Positions 20,460 to 33,135 of a stretch of 64,000 nt of DNA are shown here, piece by piece. Made by a program: the position numbers and the translations under genes. The stretch spans positions 697,017 to 761,016 of the forward strand of contig MU130532.1 in NCBI GenBank assembly GCA_015039465.1. Direction: 5' to 3'. Source of the DNA: Phlegmacium glaucopus. Taxonomy: Eukaryota > Basidiomycota > Agaricomycetes > Agaricales > Cortinariaceae. Within the stretch, counting starts at the first letter, position 1. Every line of letters starts with the position of its first letter. Under the pieces are notes generated by a model that had not been told where the DNA came from, did no database searches, and saw only the letters and a program-made list of their open reading frames with translations.

Positions 20460-23400
20460 TCAATTTCCTGGGAGACTCAAATTTAAACCCGGGTTGAATC
20501 GTGAGCCCCCCGAAGTGTCAGTGTCCTTCCAATCCGAATCACTCTCTAGATCCAAGCAAAGGCCTGGTGGGGCAAGTACTCTGTTCTTCGCGTCCTCGGC
20601 TCTCGTTATATTATCCGTCGTCACCAGTGTATTTGCAACAGTCTGCGCCAGGTCCTCCGACTTTGTCAATGTACGCGTGTTTTCCCTCATCCCCAACCCA
20701 ACCTCACGTAATTGACTCAAGATGGGTCGGTAGATCTGCGGCCATGAAGGTCTTTGCACCCCACGAAAGTCAACTTTGCCATCCAATACAGAAAGGGACG
20801 CGATCGCCAATGGCAAACCAACCGTCCGCGCCATTGCTGAGGATGGACGTGCACCTTGGAATGGGATATTAGGCTTCTGGTAACCAAAGGCGAGCAAGGT
20901 TGAAGTATGGACTTGTGTTAGAAACCCATTGTCTGACAGTTCATCGGGTTGCCTAGTGATGATTTCGTGCGAGAGGACGACCATGTCCATCTCGTGGGGT
21001 TGGTATTTTAATTTTTGCGACAAAAGATAAGCGAAGATCGCAAGAGGGGTCATTCGGCCTTTCGGAAGTGGTGGCATCTGGTTCTGGCCTATTGCCACAT
21101 GTGAAGAGGACTTAGCTAATCCTAGCCATGTAAGTGATTCGTGGAGATATTGGAGGTCTTCAGAAGGAATGAGAGAAGACAGCGGTGGAAGGGTGGTATC
21201 CGTGATATTGTATTTCAGCATAAGACTTTGATTGACAAACATACTCCAGTCAAGGAGTTCGATTGTGCCGGAATGATTGAGCAGACCAAGGGTTACGAAA
21301 GCTTGCATAAGGGAACTGAAGCCAGGATATCTAAAACAAAATATAACCAAGAGTCGGACGGACGGACGAAAAGTAATACCTGAGAGTGCCGCGAACAAAA
21401 GTCTTTGTTTCGGCGAGATTGAGGCGATAGGTTTTCATATAGGGCAAGCTGTCTCTATTGGGAAGGCCTTCGAGCTGGAATCGTATGGGAAGAGGCAAGT
21501 TCGGAAAGTAAGACTTAAGCAACTGATCGCCAGGAACATTGACAAACTACCATGATCACGAAAGTCAGAAGACGAATTGATGGCATAATGACATTAACTT
21601 ACTTTATCATCAAGTAGATAACGGGCACTGTTCAAAGCTGCGGTAAGGACTCCCTGTGGCCTCCAGCTAAATTTGTATCTTAGCGGTACAAGAGAATCAT
21701 CTGGTGCTGGCAGCCCTCCGCAGAACGATGTGAATGAAACAATTTCCTTGTTTTGGCCCTTCAAGTTCCGCAAGAGATCGGCGGCTGAGCAATGATCGAT
21801 ACCTGGGTCCAAACCGATCTCATTTAAGAGGAGAACGTTTGATTGTAAAGCTCTGTAAAAAAAGCAGAAAAAAGAGTCAGGAGTGAGCGATGAAATGATT
21901 GGAATAGTAACACACCGCTGATTAAGTGCCTGCATCTCTGGAGAGACGTACGATGCAGTGATAAGATGTTTTTCGAATGAAATACATAAGCGAGCAATTG
22001 CGGGATGCATTTCAGCTGGCAGCAAGCTGTCTGTTCGATGAGCGTAGTTCTCTACACTACCTTGAGATTTAATGCGCACCTGATGACAATGTCAGTCTCA
22101 TGCATGAGATGCAGGTATGTACTTTCTCTCGTGATATCAACGACTCGATATTTAACATGGAGGTGCGGTCCAGCGAGCTGCTGTAGTTCTAACAATGAAT
22201 TGCTTGCTTTTTAGGAAAAAATCAGAAGCTGAACTACAGCCGGGGAGTTTTAGAAATACCAATTATGAGCTCGACATCGCTTCTTTGCGCGATAAAGTCC
22301 ACGGCTGGCGCAGCGACCATCCCACTGCCAAGCATGAGAATCCTCTTCTTCCGGGTGTGGCCGGTGGTAGGTTCTGTCTTGCGAGGTTTGGGCCAAAACG
22401 AGGACATTTCATCAGGCGCTGTCTCTTCTTCCTGTCCGATTTTCCGAAATTCGTCTACGCTGAGTTGCAGCCATTTATGTTTTTCAGCCAATACACCCTT
22501 TGACGCAATAGTAGCCCTTTCTAAAGTTGGTGGAAGAGTACCATCGAACGTCGGCGTCGTCATATGGCCAATCAACTCTGTCAAGTAGGGCTCCAATGCA
22601 GAGGAGAAAGATTTGGACGCATCGAGAGGAATGGAGGTGGGCAGTATATCGACAGACATTATCTGAACAGAAGGTAATTGCGGCGGTAGCGTTGGAGGCC
22701 TAGTCTTGTAGAAAGGTTGTGAAAGAGTGGTTGCCTTCGTGAGGAATTCCAATCCTCCCTGTATAAAACCAAAGTAATCAGTGTCTGTTATTGAAATGCA
22801 AAAAGATTTCTCCACGAACTTCAACGTCGCAGCTGATATCTCCGATATTTGTGAAACGGAAACCGTCCATGCCTCGTGCCATCTCGAGAGCAACTGCGAG
22901 TTGTTCATTGGTCATTAACCTTGGGAATGATGGAGACCACCCAGCTCCATTGAGGAAGAGTGTAAGGTATGGTGCAATCTGAAGGAAAGTGAGAAGGGAA
23001 GGATAAGAATACAGATTCTAGCTTCCTCACCTTACTACAAAAGACGGAGGTATAAGAATGGGGCGATTGGTAGTAGTGCTCTCGATCATACTGCCCGCCA
23101 TCTATTCTGACCAGGTAATCTTCTGGCTTTGCATGTACGAGGTAAACCTAGCCATAAAGATGAGCCTTTTTGAGCTCTACAGATCAGTCAAAATAGGATT
23201 ACCTTTTTAGAATTGAAAGCTATGTGAAATATGCGAAGAATGATCAAATAGAAGTTGAGGTCTGGAGGACACGAAGACACGTACTGGGAGACCTGACAAG
23301 AGATTCTAGGTGCGACACTTCTATTACTTGGATGGGTAATTCAGATAGAATTGAGAGGCAGCCTTGAGCAACTCGACCGTTCCTAGCGATAAATCAACCA

Positions 23401-24517
23401 ATGTACCCTAAAGAATCGGCTTCGTTAAGTTACCCGGTAAGTCCGATTATGAAAGGGCCCAGCCCTTGCGGAGTTCCGTCATTGGCAATCGCGATGCCTA
23501 TGGATCGAAGAGAGGCCCGTAAGCTCTCCTCTGAAGGAAGCGTGTGAGGTCGGGGTGTATACTGATCGAGATTGATGTTAGTGTCGCAACGGGTTAGGAA
23601 ATAGAGAATCATACGAGGAAAGGCGACGCTATGCCATTCTCAAGGTGTGAATGGGCCATTGCCGAAAGAGATTCAAGAACACCCGCAACTAGAGATGAAC
23701 GCAGCAGAATCTATCAGCATTGAAGAATATTAGAGGCAGATATCTCGAACCTCCTGCATAATATCCGAACCCTACGGTACGTTTTCCATCATCATCGGTC
23801 AATAGCTCATAGTCAATAAGCCGACGATATTTCTTGTTTGATGTGGCCTGCGGATTCATAATAAACCGTTCGAGAAGCGGAGTGTTGTACGGTTGTCCTT
23901 TGGCCGTATGCGAAAACATCAAATGAGTCTGTTCGCTACTGTGGGGGGGTAGATCCTCCAGCGGAGGTTCTTTGATGCCAAGTACAATTTGAGCGCCACT
24001 CAGAGAGTCTACAAGGATAGCCCCAGCCTACGATGAAGAACAATTGGGTAAGTAAAAGGTGGAAATTGCAGATTGAATGAGGAAGACAAGTTAATTATCA
24101 GTGTTTGAGCCTTTGTCAACAAGAAGGATAACGCGACGATGTCCTTCAAAGTCGCGTTCAACCGCTCCTTAACGAGTCAATAGCTGAAGGTTGAGCGGTC
24201 ATAGCGGCTTAAGCTGCAGCTTGGGTGTTGAAGGAGGACAAACCTTGACATAATCGATATTACTGAAGACTCTTCTGGCACAAGGCACAATATGGAATTT
24301 CACATTGAGCGATGTTAACTTGTGTACAGCATCTGGTGTCAGAGGTGCACGACGTTCCCATATCCTATTCGGATCCTCGCGTCTAGAGAAACGAAGTTAA
24401 TTGAAATACGAAAGACAACCATGGTGGATGGACGCCATACCGAATGCCAACTATGAATGAATCTCCCTTCCACAACCCTCTGGGAGTCCGAATATGCTTG
24501 AAAAACGCAGAAGACAT
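20460..24517 (-). CDS. bifunctional lysine-ketoglutarate reductase / saccharopine dehydrogenase (AASS-like)
   Basis: Multi-exon; exon 1 is 24517-24441 (MSSAFFKHIRTP..), exon 2 24382-24244, the last exon ends at 20460. N-terminal half: IWERRAPLTPDAVHKL, CARRVFSNIDYVK, AGAILVDSLSGAQIVLGIKEPP, MFSHTAKGQ, RRLIDYELL, GFGYYAGVAG, the lysine-ketoglutarate reductase domain. C-terminal half: KKRILMLGSGMVAAPAVDFI (NAD(P) Rossmann), TASYVSPEMQAL, NEIGLDPGIDH, CGGLPAPDDSLVPLRYKFSW, GTLRYPGF, the saccharopine dehydrogenase domain as in LYS9. The fused order matches the animal/plant lysine-degrading enzyme AASS, rather than the separate LYS1 and LYS9 of fungal biosynthesis. The predicted reactions convert lysine to saccharopine and on to aminoadipate semialdehyde. 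Middle exon borders not resolved. Confidence 0.85.
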
Positions 24518-25141
24518 GGTACACAAGAGATATGATATGGGGTGGGCTTCTATTTACACCGAAGGATTGTTTACTTTATTAAAAGAGATGGAGATCCGAA
24601 CCGAATGATTAGCTAAGTCCAGGATAAGCGAGCGGGTTGACAGATGGAGACGGGAGTCTCCCAGGCGTGACCGAGTAATGACAATGTTCTTAAGGATTGC
24701 CAAACTCGGAGCACGGCGCTTCGCGTTCAAATTCAATGATCCTTGGTCAAGTGCGCGTGTTGAAGTCAATACAACTCTGAGTGACAGGAACAATTAATAC
24801 ATCGACGGGCTGAAGGCAAGCAAGACGTACCGCAGGATGAAGGGGAGAGCATGGTCAAGACTCAAGAGCAGAGTGATGGCGGCTGAATGTAAAGTATTAT
24901 GTAATATCTGCTAAGTTACAACTTTCATGCGCCTCAACTGACGACCTTGAAGCGCCTCTGGTTGTAGAGCATGGATTGATTCAATATTTGAGTTGTAGTG
25001 TAGAGGTATCGAGTCACTTGAATCAGTTGACAGACGTCAGCGGTATAAATAATATGTACTACTGGCTGCCACATGACCAGGGCCACTTGCTCTTCCTCCA
25101 TCTTATTTGTGTGCTAGAGATTTTGAGCGCGCCGACATCTC
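24518..25141. other. divergent intergenic region LKR/SDH - PSD1
   Basis: About 620 bp between divergent start codons and so presumably both promoters. No further gene was supported; a minus frame at 24554-24793 lacks an ATG start. Confidence 0.45.
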
Positions 25142-27091
25142 ATGCTATTTTCTAAGAAAAATCTTCTAACCACTGGGAAAAAACCACTGTATGCCGCCTC
25201 AAGAGTCATCAACGCATCATGTGGCACAGCGTCATCAGCATTTGCTAGGTGTTGGATACACAGCGCCAACAAGACTTCAGCCTTGCTTAAAACTGTGAGG
25301 AACCAGGGTTTCAGAAGAGCGTATTCCTCGAAAAGTGGCACAGAAGGGACTGGGAGCAGCGGAGGGGGATTTGGACTGCCATTTTACCGTATATAGCTTT
25401 CCTCCTTTCTGGATCGTGTGACTGACTAGCTTACAGGAAAGCTCATCAACGCCTGGACAGAAACACCTACTAAATGGTACCCATTACCATTAGCAGTTGG
25501 GGCATTGTTACTTGTAGCAATGCAGTATCGGAAAAAGTCCAAACGTGCACAAGCGCAACTGGAGGCGGACCTCAATGAAAATGGGTATGAAGTTATCAAA
25601 CTAAAGGGGCCATGGCAGGTTAGCAAATAGCACATCATCATCACCCAAGGTCGTTTTTACCGTTCGGTTGTTTACAGGTCCACGTCATTGGTGCTTTACC
25701 ACTCAGAAACATGTCCCGTCTCTGGGGTTACGTCAATTCATTGGAGCTTCCTGTCTGGTTCCGACCTTATGGCCTTGGATTCTATGCTTATGTTTTTGCT
25801 TGTAATTTGGATGAAATCGAACCTTCAGACCTCCGTAAATACCCAAGCCTTGGTGCCTTTTTCTATCGGAAATTGAAGGATGGTGCTCGACCAGTAGATC
25901 TTGCGTCTCTGGTGTGTACCAAGTCCTCCTAGCTTATACCCGATGATTGACATCGAATCCTCCAGGTAAGTCCAGCGGACGGGACTGTGTTACACTTTGG
26001 CACTGTGCATGAATCGAGAGTTGAACAAGTGAAGGGCATCACCTACTCTCTGGATGCTTTACTCGGCATTGAACGGCCAAATTCACCTCAATTACACATC
26101 GAACATAACCGCGACATGTCCATTGTCGATGATCGAGAATTCGCCAACGTGAATGGCATCGAGTATAGTCTCGAGCAGCTTATAGGCGCTTCTTCGCCTG
26201 TGACTCGGTCACCCTCTGATTCTTCATCCTCGTTGGCCTCAACTGTGGGCACGAACACACCTTCCACATCTGCCACCGACAGCGAGGACATCCCTAAAAA
26301 ATTTGGCGACCAAATAGATGCCTCTGTAGGATCGGACCGGAATGCCGAAGAAACTTTGGTACACGACGCTTCTGTGGCACTTGAAATGGGTGTCATGCCA
26401 TCGAAACGGAAGCTTGCAGCGTCGGGCAGGCATCTCAGGCCTGGAAACAAGCTTTTCTTCCAGGTGATATACCTGGCTCCTGGTGACTACCATCGATTTC
26501 ACAGTCCTACGGCATGGGTGGTTGAGAAACGAAGACATTTCGTTGGTTCGTTTGCCATTCTCTACTTTTGCTGGGTTGTGTAGCTTACTTCTTCGTCTAT
26601 AGGAGAACTATTCTCGGTATCACCTTACATGGCAAAACGGTTAGAGAATCTTTTTGTTCTGAACGAGCGTGTGGCACTCCTCGGTAGATGGAAACATGGA
26701 TTTTTCGGGATGGTTCCTGTTGGTGCGACCAATGTTGGCAGCATCAAAATCAATTTTGATCAGGTCGGTCTTAACCTCCTTTCTTACATCTCATAAGACA
26801 GCGCTCATCCTATTCGCCACGTTTTCTTACTGACAGGCACTCCGTACCAACCTGCGTGGTCGTCCACCACCTCCAGGTACATACACCGAAGCAGTGTACT
26901 CCGCCGCTTCTCCTATCCTACAAGGCCAACCATTAGCCCCGGCTGAGGAAATGGGTGGTTTCTGCTTGGGAAGCACCATCGTTCTTGTGTTTGAAGCGCC
27001 AAGCGACTTTGAATTCAATGTGCATCCTGGTCAGAAAGTCCAAGTTGGACAACGTTTGGGCGATGTTCCGCAGAAGCTGAAGCAGGACTAG
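25142..27091 (+). CDS. PSD1: phosphatidylserine decarboxylase, mitochondrial (PSD1)
   Basis: Predicted as join(25142..25388, 25437..25618, 25678..25911, 25966..26545, 26603..26763, 26837..27091), 552 residues, all introns in frame. A basic, Ser-rich N terminus suggests a mitochondrial presequence, followed by a membrane segment ([20 protein letters not shown]). Catalytic core: [53 protein letters not shown] and the self-cleavage site LGST near the C terminus (G-G-F-C-L-G-S-T), where the Ser becomes the pyruvoyl group. It makes phosphatidylethanolamine in the inner membrane. A Ser/Thr-rich insertion carries a second copy of the V-x-G-I-x-Y-S-L motif (see findings). Confidence 0.93.
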
Positions 27092-27310
27092 AATGGATTT
27101 TAACGAACGTCAAGTACGCCTCTTACAATAGACTGAACTGAGTAACCGTAGTAACCCTGCATATTTTCCTTTGGTGGTTATCTTTACACTTGGAACTGTA
27201 TTTACCCTACAATTTAGAATAGTCCAAATGCAATGACACAGCTCAACCTGTGATTTCTCGTCTCAGATTCCAAAGAATTATGAAACAAGATAGTGAAAGT
27301 ACCTGTCGAA

Positions 27311-30300
27311 TCAAATATCATCCTCAGCACCCTCCTCGATCAATTTTGCATAATCCTCATAGCTCGCAAAAGTTGGCAATGATCTCAGCTTCTTTCTCTT
27401 TCCAGTCTTGTCTTCTTCTCGTTTCCGTTTCTTATCAGTTCCGCTACTTATTCCACCCCATTCCTCGTCTTTTGCAATGGCGGTATTGTCATCATTATCA
27501 GCATCGTCTACATCAGAGCCATCGTATTCGATAAGTCCTTGAGGTACATCGCCATCTAGAGAGATGAGATCTTCGTTGTCTGAGGCTTCTGCGAGCGATA
27601 GGCCATCATCATCGCCCTGATCTTCGTCATCTTTTTCATTTTCTGAGGCATCACCATCCTCGAGCTCATCACTATCTCCGAAGTCTGATGGAAGGTCGTC
27701 CTCATCGCTATCCTCCATGAGATCGTCATCATCACCCTGGACTTTAGGCATTGTGGCCTTCATTGCCTATAACATTAACGATGTCAGAAAGATAGAGCAG
27801 CTCTCGAAAAGAGAGCACGTACCTTCCAGATTTCTGCCTCATCAGGCCCACTGTCATCTTCATCATCCACATTCGCAACTGCAACATCTAAGTTGGATTT
27901 CTCTGCCCCTTCATCACTTTCTTCGTCGTCTTCGGAAGAGCGTTCGTCGTCTCCTTTGCGTTTTCCGACTTTGGCAGCCTTGGCTTTCTCCTTCTCATCC
28001 TTCCTAGTGAAATATTGATGGAAGAAAAGCTTAAATACAAAAATCAATTAGTATTACACAAAGTCAAGAAAACAACAAACCTGGTCTACAGGCACATCCT
28101 GTGCGCGCTTCTTCAAAAACGCCGCCTCATTAACCATTGACTCAACCCCAACTTCACCTTTGATCAACTTGACACCGTCGACGGCGCTGGCTGCCGGTTG
28201 CATTGCGCTAGCACCTTTCCCGCCTGTTGAATCTCCGGCTTTGATTTGCTTAGGGTTCTTGTATACAAAACGGTCGAGGAAGTGGGAGAGAGTGTTTTGA
28301 GAGAGATCTGCGGAGGCAGTGAGTGGTTGGGAGGATAAAAGTTGACGGGCATGCAGCGAGATTGCGGGGTGATAGTGGTTGAGGAGAGGTGTCTGATAGA
28401 GGGAGAAATGTTAAGTTTCCAGCGGTATTTTGAAGGGCAGAACGATATTTACCAGTTCCCATAGGGGCAACGAAGAAGCATGAGCGAATTGAGGATCACG
28501 TTTACGAGCATCATAGCTCTCCGAGTCTTCTTTTGTTTTGTGATTGATCATGGATCGCAAACCAGGGATACTGCTGAACAGCTAGTAGTTTGATCAGCAT
28601 AGTGTCGCGGACTAGAGGACATGGATAAATAAACTGACCTCTCCGAGCAGATACAATCCACCGGCAGTGAACTCGGTAGCGCCTCCTCCGCCACTCACCA
28701 ACACCTGGATAAACCTCCGTATTATGGCCTTGACTCTCTCACCATCCTCATTTCCGGCATCGGCTTTTACGGATTTAAACAAAAGGTTGAGGTACATGGC
28801 TTGTTTTGACGATGTTGCTAGGCGCGTATCATGGAGGGAAGCATAGAGAGTACGGTAATAACGATCCGATATTGATTTGGCCATCGAGGAAGATGAGGAT
28901 GAGGATGATGTAGATGGAGAGGAAAAGGACACGGTTATCTGTTGGATCAATACAAGTGCTTGGAGGGAGATGTTAAATGTTGAGGTATGGGTAATCAAGA
29001 AAAGCGTGTCGATGTGCTTGTTAATGCTATTCAAAATAACAATAATTTTTTCTGAGCCTTTGCTTTCCAAGAAAAAACACTCACGCAGCGTCTCCTGCTT
29101 CTACTTTGGCGAAAGGTAAAGCACGGTTGACTCCGGTCAGAATAGCCGATATTAATTTTGAATGGGCATCTTCAACCTCCGTAAAGCCTGCCGCACCCTT
29201 AATTTCCGTGAATTTCCCTTTGCCTTTTCCAGTGTTTTTACCCTTTCCACCATCCCTGATCCTGCCTCCCTTATCCGTCTTAAACTCCTTTGCTTTAGAA
29301 TCTTCTTTCGGATCTACTTCATCCTCAACTTCATCGGCTCCTTCACCCAAAAGTTCTTTGAACATTTCAAAGTACACATCGATCAATTTCAAAGCAACCT
29401 CTCGATCCCCAGGCGTCAATACAATTTGGTTGAATGTGACGGTGGCATAGTATCGTGCATGGGCGTTGCCACTCTTTTTATCTCCAGTGGCTGTTATTTT
29501 TGGCTTGGGTTTGGAGGGTGCAACGTCGGTAAAGCGGATGTGCTTATTTAAAGGTGTGGAGGCGGCTGTGGAAGTAGAAGGGGCCGGCGCTGAAGGACGA
29601 AGTGCTAGTGAGATGATTTCTCGGACTATGACTGCCTTCATGGCCGGGTGGCTTTGAAGGAGTTGGAGAAGGTGGAAAGACGCGCGTGAGCAGAGTGCTT
29701 TCTCTGTGTCACCCTATCAGACAGATCACTAGTCAGTAAATCGTGTATGCGAGGAAAAAGAGCAGTAAGTCATACAAGTTTATTTACAAGCAGTCTGAGA
29801 AGATTCTGTTCTTGCTCCGGGTTATCTCGGAGAAGTGTGAAAATCAAGGTTATTGCTTGAGTCCGGACATAGAGCAGGGGGTCTAAAGACAGAGTCTGAA
29901 ATTTTGTTAAATTTGCTGCGGATAGATGTCAGCGGCCAACTTACCTCCAGAATTTGCAAAATGGAGAAGAAATACTTCTTTAACCAATCTTCAAAATACC
30001 AAATTAGAAGATGTTGATCGGTAATTTCAGGATGTAAGAGAGGCTGGTCACGGAAATACCTGTGAATCAGTGATCAGTATCGTCCTTGTGTTAAAATTGA
30101 TTTACTAAGGCTTACTTGAGTTTTCGAGTAGGTGCGCCACCGCCTACCCACCAATCGACAATACACCGTAGAGCTTTCAAACTCTCCTCTCTGCCACCCT
30201 TTCCTTTCCCTCGTTCTGCCATACCCTTGAGCGTTTCCAAGGCTTTGATGTTATGCAATGGACTGCTCTGCACTAATAGGGTCAAAGCACTGAGTCGATC

Positions 30301-30969
30301 TGACAAAGTACCAGACTGGATAATTTTGGAGAGGAAATTGGCTTCAGACGAAGACGAATTTGAAGAGGAGGATGCTTGAAAGGTGCGGATATCTTTGTCG
30401 TGAAGTGCTGCTGCTTTAGAAACCAATGCGGAGAGCTGAGTGGCAGTTATTGTTTGTGTAGGGGTAGGAGTAGGACCAAGGGGTAGGACGATGGTATACC
30501 ATTGTGATATGGGTTGGAAAATAAAGTGGGATTTGGGGTTGAGGGATATTTTTGTGGGCAGTTGAACTGTTGTAACCTCTGCATCTGCTTTTGGTGTCGC
30601 CTTGGCAGCAGATATAGGTCCAGCATTCGGAGGAACCTTTTTCTCTTTTTTTGAAAATGAAGCTTTCTCCTTCTCCTTCTCGGTCTCTTTTTCCTTCCTC
30701 TTGCCTTTTTGGTTTGGATGAGTCTCCTGGAGATTCAAATCCTTAAGAAATTTAGAAACATCCTTGCTGAGGGAGTCCTAATACACAATGAAAATTTATT
30801 AGTCAAGGAAGCGACCAATGTGTGAAATGCATAAATTCACGTCTTCGTGCACGGATCCAGAGGCGGCGTTTTCGTTTAAAAGGTGTACATCGTTCATGTC
30901 CTTGTCTTTCTGATAGGAATTCGAGCGTGAGGCTGAGCGACCCTTTTTTTTGTTGGGTAAAGGAGTCAT
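27311..30969 (-). CDS. MAK21: MAK21/NOC1-like ribosome biogenesis protein (CBF/Mak21 domain)
   Basis: Starts at the ATG at 30969 ([16 protein letters not shown]..), with a 50-70-nt intron before [20 protein letters not shown], and ends at 27311. Features in order: Lys-rich N terminus, helical-repeat region with [52 protein letters not shown], a [11 protein letters not shown] / [12 protein letters not shown] segment of the CBF domain, [37 protein letters not shown], and an acidic tail closing with [17 protein letters not shown], the typical MAK21/CEBPZ end. The family acts in the nucleolus with NOC2 in early 60S pre-ribosome assembly and export. Not every intron border was fixed. Confidence 0.9.
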
Positions 30970-31161
30970 TGATCCACGATGGCCGTTAACCTTGAATGAA
31001 ATTCATTGAAACGATCACGTGATGGCGTGGACGCCGTTACGCCGCTGCAGGGTCGACGTGCACTTGACGGTTCCGGATGAACCGGTGCTGCATTTATATT
31101 GTTACTATACTATAAAGTCCGCTAGCCTGCACAAAATCTTCCTCTCTTCCCCCACCAAAAA
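30970..31161. promoter_or_regulatory. divergent promoter region MAK21 / F-box gene
   Basis: 192 bp between the start codons of MAK21 (minus) and the F-box gene (plus). Contains TATATTG- and TATAAAG-like words about 60 bp before the F-box ATG. Promoter function is inferred from position. Confidence 0.4.
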
Positions 31162-32456
31162 ATGGATACATACGTTCCCCAGGAACTCATTGACCACGTC
31201 GTCGACTTTGCTTACAATGACCGTCAAACCCTTTGCGCTACCAGACTCGTCAGTCGCTCATGGAATATCTCTGCTCGCGTTCACTTCTTCCGCGAGCTTG
31301 ACTTGCTCCTCCCCAGGACACCAGCTTGTGTAGGGGACCCGCTCAAATCGCAGGATCGCGGTGTCGACAAGTTTACCAAGTTGTTAGACGTTCTCAACAC
31401 CAGCCCTGATATGGCGTACTTCGTTAGAGAGATTATCATTGGGAACACCACTGGCCTGAACCCTGCCCAATGGAATATCTACGACCGTCTATTGTCGGAC
31501 GTAGTGCCGCAGCTCAAACGAGTTACGACCATTTACGTGCGCGAAGTTGATTGGTCCCAAATATCCCCCTCGTTTATTAATTCGGTCACCGAACTCTTTG
31601 AATCTCCACATCTCCAATATCTTGACATGTGGAACTGTCAAGTCCCTAGCATGCAAGTTCTCGTGGACTTTCTCAACTCCTCCTGCGTGCTGGCCGGACT
31701 TCGACTATCTCATATTCGCTTCTCAAACAATCTTGATGCGGCAAAAGCCCTTCTGCCTGCCCTCAGCGTTACAAAGAAAGGCCTTCCCCTAAAGTGGCCA
31801 AGGAAACCCCTACAGCGCCTCTGCATCGAGGCCGTACCGCTCTCACCCATGCTTTATACCCTCCTGACCATCACCCCATGCTCTATTGATGTTACCAAAC
31901 TCCGAAGTTTGTTCCTTGAACATATCGATGACATCCCCAGCGTTCGTCATTTTCTTCGAGTGGCAGGTGGTTCTCTCGAGTCCCTGGAAATTTGGGCATC
32001 AGCCTGTCGGTATTCTCACGGCCTTATTGTCTTTTCCCAAAACTAACATCTTTATTAAACGCAGGTCAAAGTCGTTGTTCTGCGGTGCAAGGCACTATCG
32101 ACCTGAGCCAGACTCCCCGCCTGAAATACCTCCGTGTATCGGGGCTTCAGTGGACATCTGGCATGTGCCCAGCAGAGTGTCTATCCCCTTTCTTCCAGAA
32201 CATCAATAGCTTTCATTCCCTCGAATCTCTAAATATAGTCATCACTGCCCGCAAACGCAAAACAGATGAATTTGGTTTCATTCAATGGAGCTCCCTGGAC
32301 GAAATTATATCCCGGCCTTTCTTCTCTGCTCTCCAGAAAGTGCAAATCATGGTGTACTCCTCATTCACCCCATTCACGCCATCAGATGCTGATCGATTGA
32401 CCAATGCTTTCCCTCGACTCCAAGCCAATGGGAAGATTCACGTCATGTGCATGTAA
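31162..32456 (+). CDS. F-box protein, singleton
   Basis: Predicted as join(31162..32005, 32065..32456), 411 residues. The N terminus YVPQELIDHVVDFAYND .. LCATRLVSRSWNISARVHFFREL is a clear F-box of the basidiomycete type (P-x-E-L-I, then R-L-V-S-x-x-W). The body is Leu-rich with F-L-R-x-x-G-x-S-L-E-S-L-E-I and LKYLRVSGLQ repeats, as in LRR-like substrate arms. The single 59-nt intron uses a GTCGGT donor; it is the only donor I found that joins both frames. It is unrelated in detail to the tandem F-box pair at 7.4-11.5 kb. The target protein is unknown. Confidence 0.82.
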
Positions 32457-33135
32457 CCTTTTGGCATTTCATTTTGTTCTGGCAGTTGTTGATTCATTTC
32501 GGTCATTACCTTCTTCCACACTCCATTGAGCACTTCACCTCAAGTCTCCTCATGCGTTCTTTAGATTGTACGCTCTTCGATTCAGCGTTGGTGGAATTTG
32601 ATCGGCTGACGGAAATACACCAGCCAATCAGTTGTTATTCATTCGAAGTTCCCTCTGCTACATATTTAATTTGCTTTTCATTGATTCCTATCGCTTGGTC
32701 CATGTAGTTGGGTCATCGTCTCCTTTTATACTCGTCCTTGCTTTTATACTCGATCCAAATCGTCAGCATTATTATTGTTATCATTCTCATGCCACAGCTG
32801 ATTCATTTCCTTATCGTACACTTCCTTTTATTGGTATCTTGGTGTTTTCTGTATCTATTTTGACCTTTAGATCACTGCATTTGTATAGCAATAGTTTCAT
32901 ACTCTTAGATATGGCCATTATTTACGGAGTTAGTTCTCTCAGTATTTATCTTCAAACATTAGATAGAAACATCCATACTTATTTATTAATCTGCAGTATT
33001 ACTTATTTAACAATTGAATTACACCAATACTGCAGATATCGAGAAATTGAAACAGTACAAAATACGAATTCCATCCAACCAGAATTAGACATCCAAGTTC
33101 GAAACATTTACCCATCCAAGGATACTGCCAAAATT
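32457..33135. other. convergent intergenic region with a 10-bp inverted repeat
   Basis: AT-rich sequence between the 3' ends of the F-box gene (plus) and the MAM3-like gene (minus). It includes CTGCAGTATT (32991-33000) and its reverse complement at 33026-33035, a perfect 10-bp stem with a 25-nt loop. A long plus frame here (32632-33336) runs into the opposite gene and looks spurious. Confidence 0.5.
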
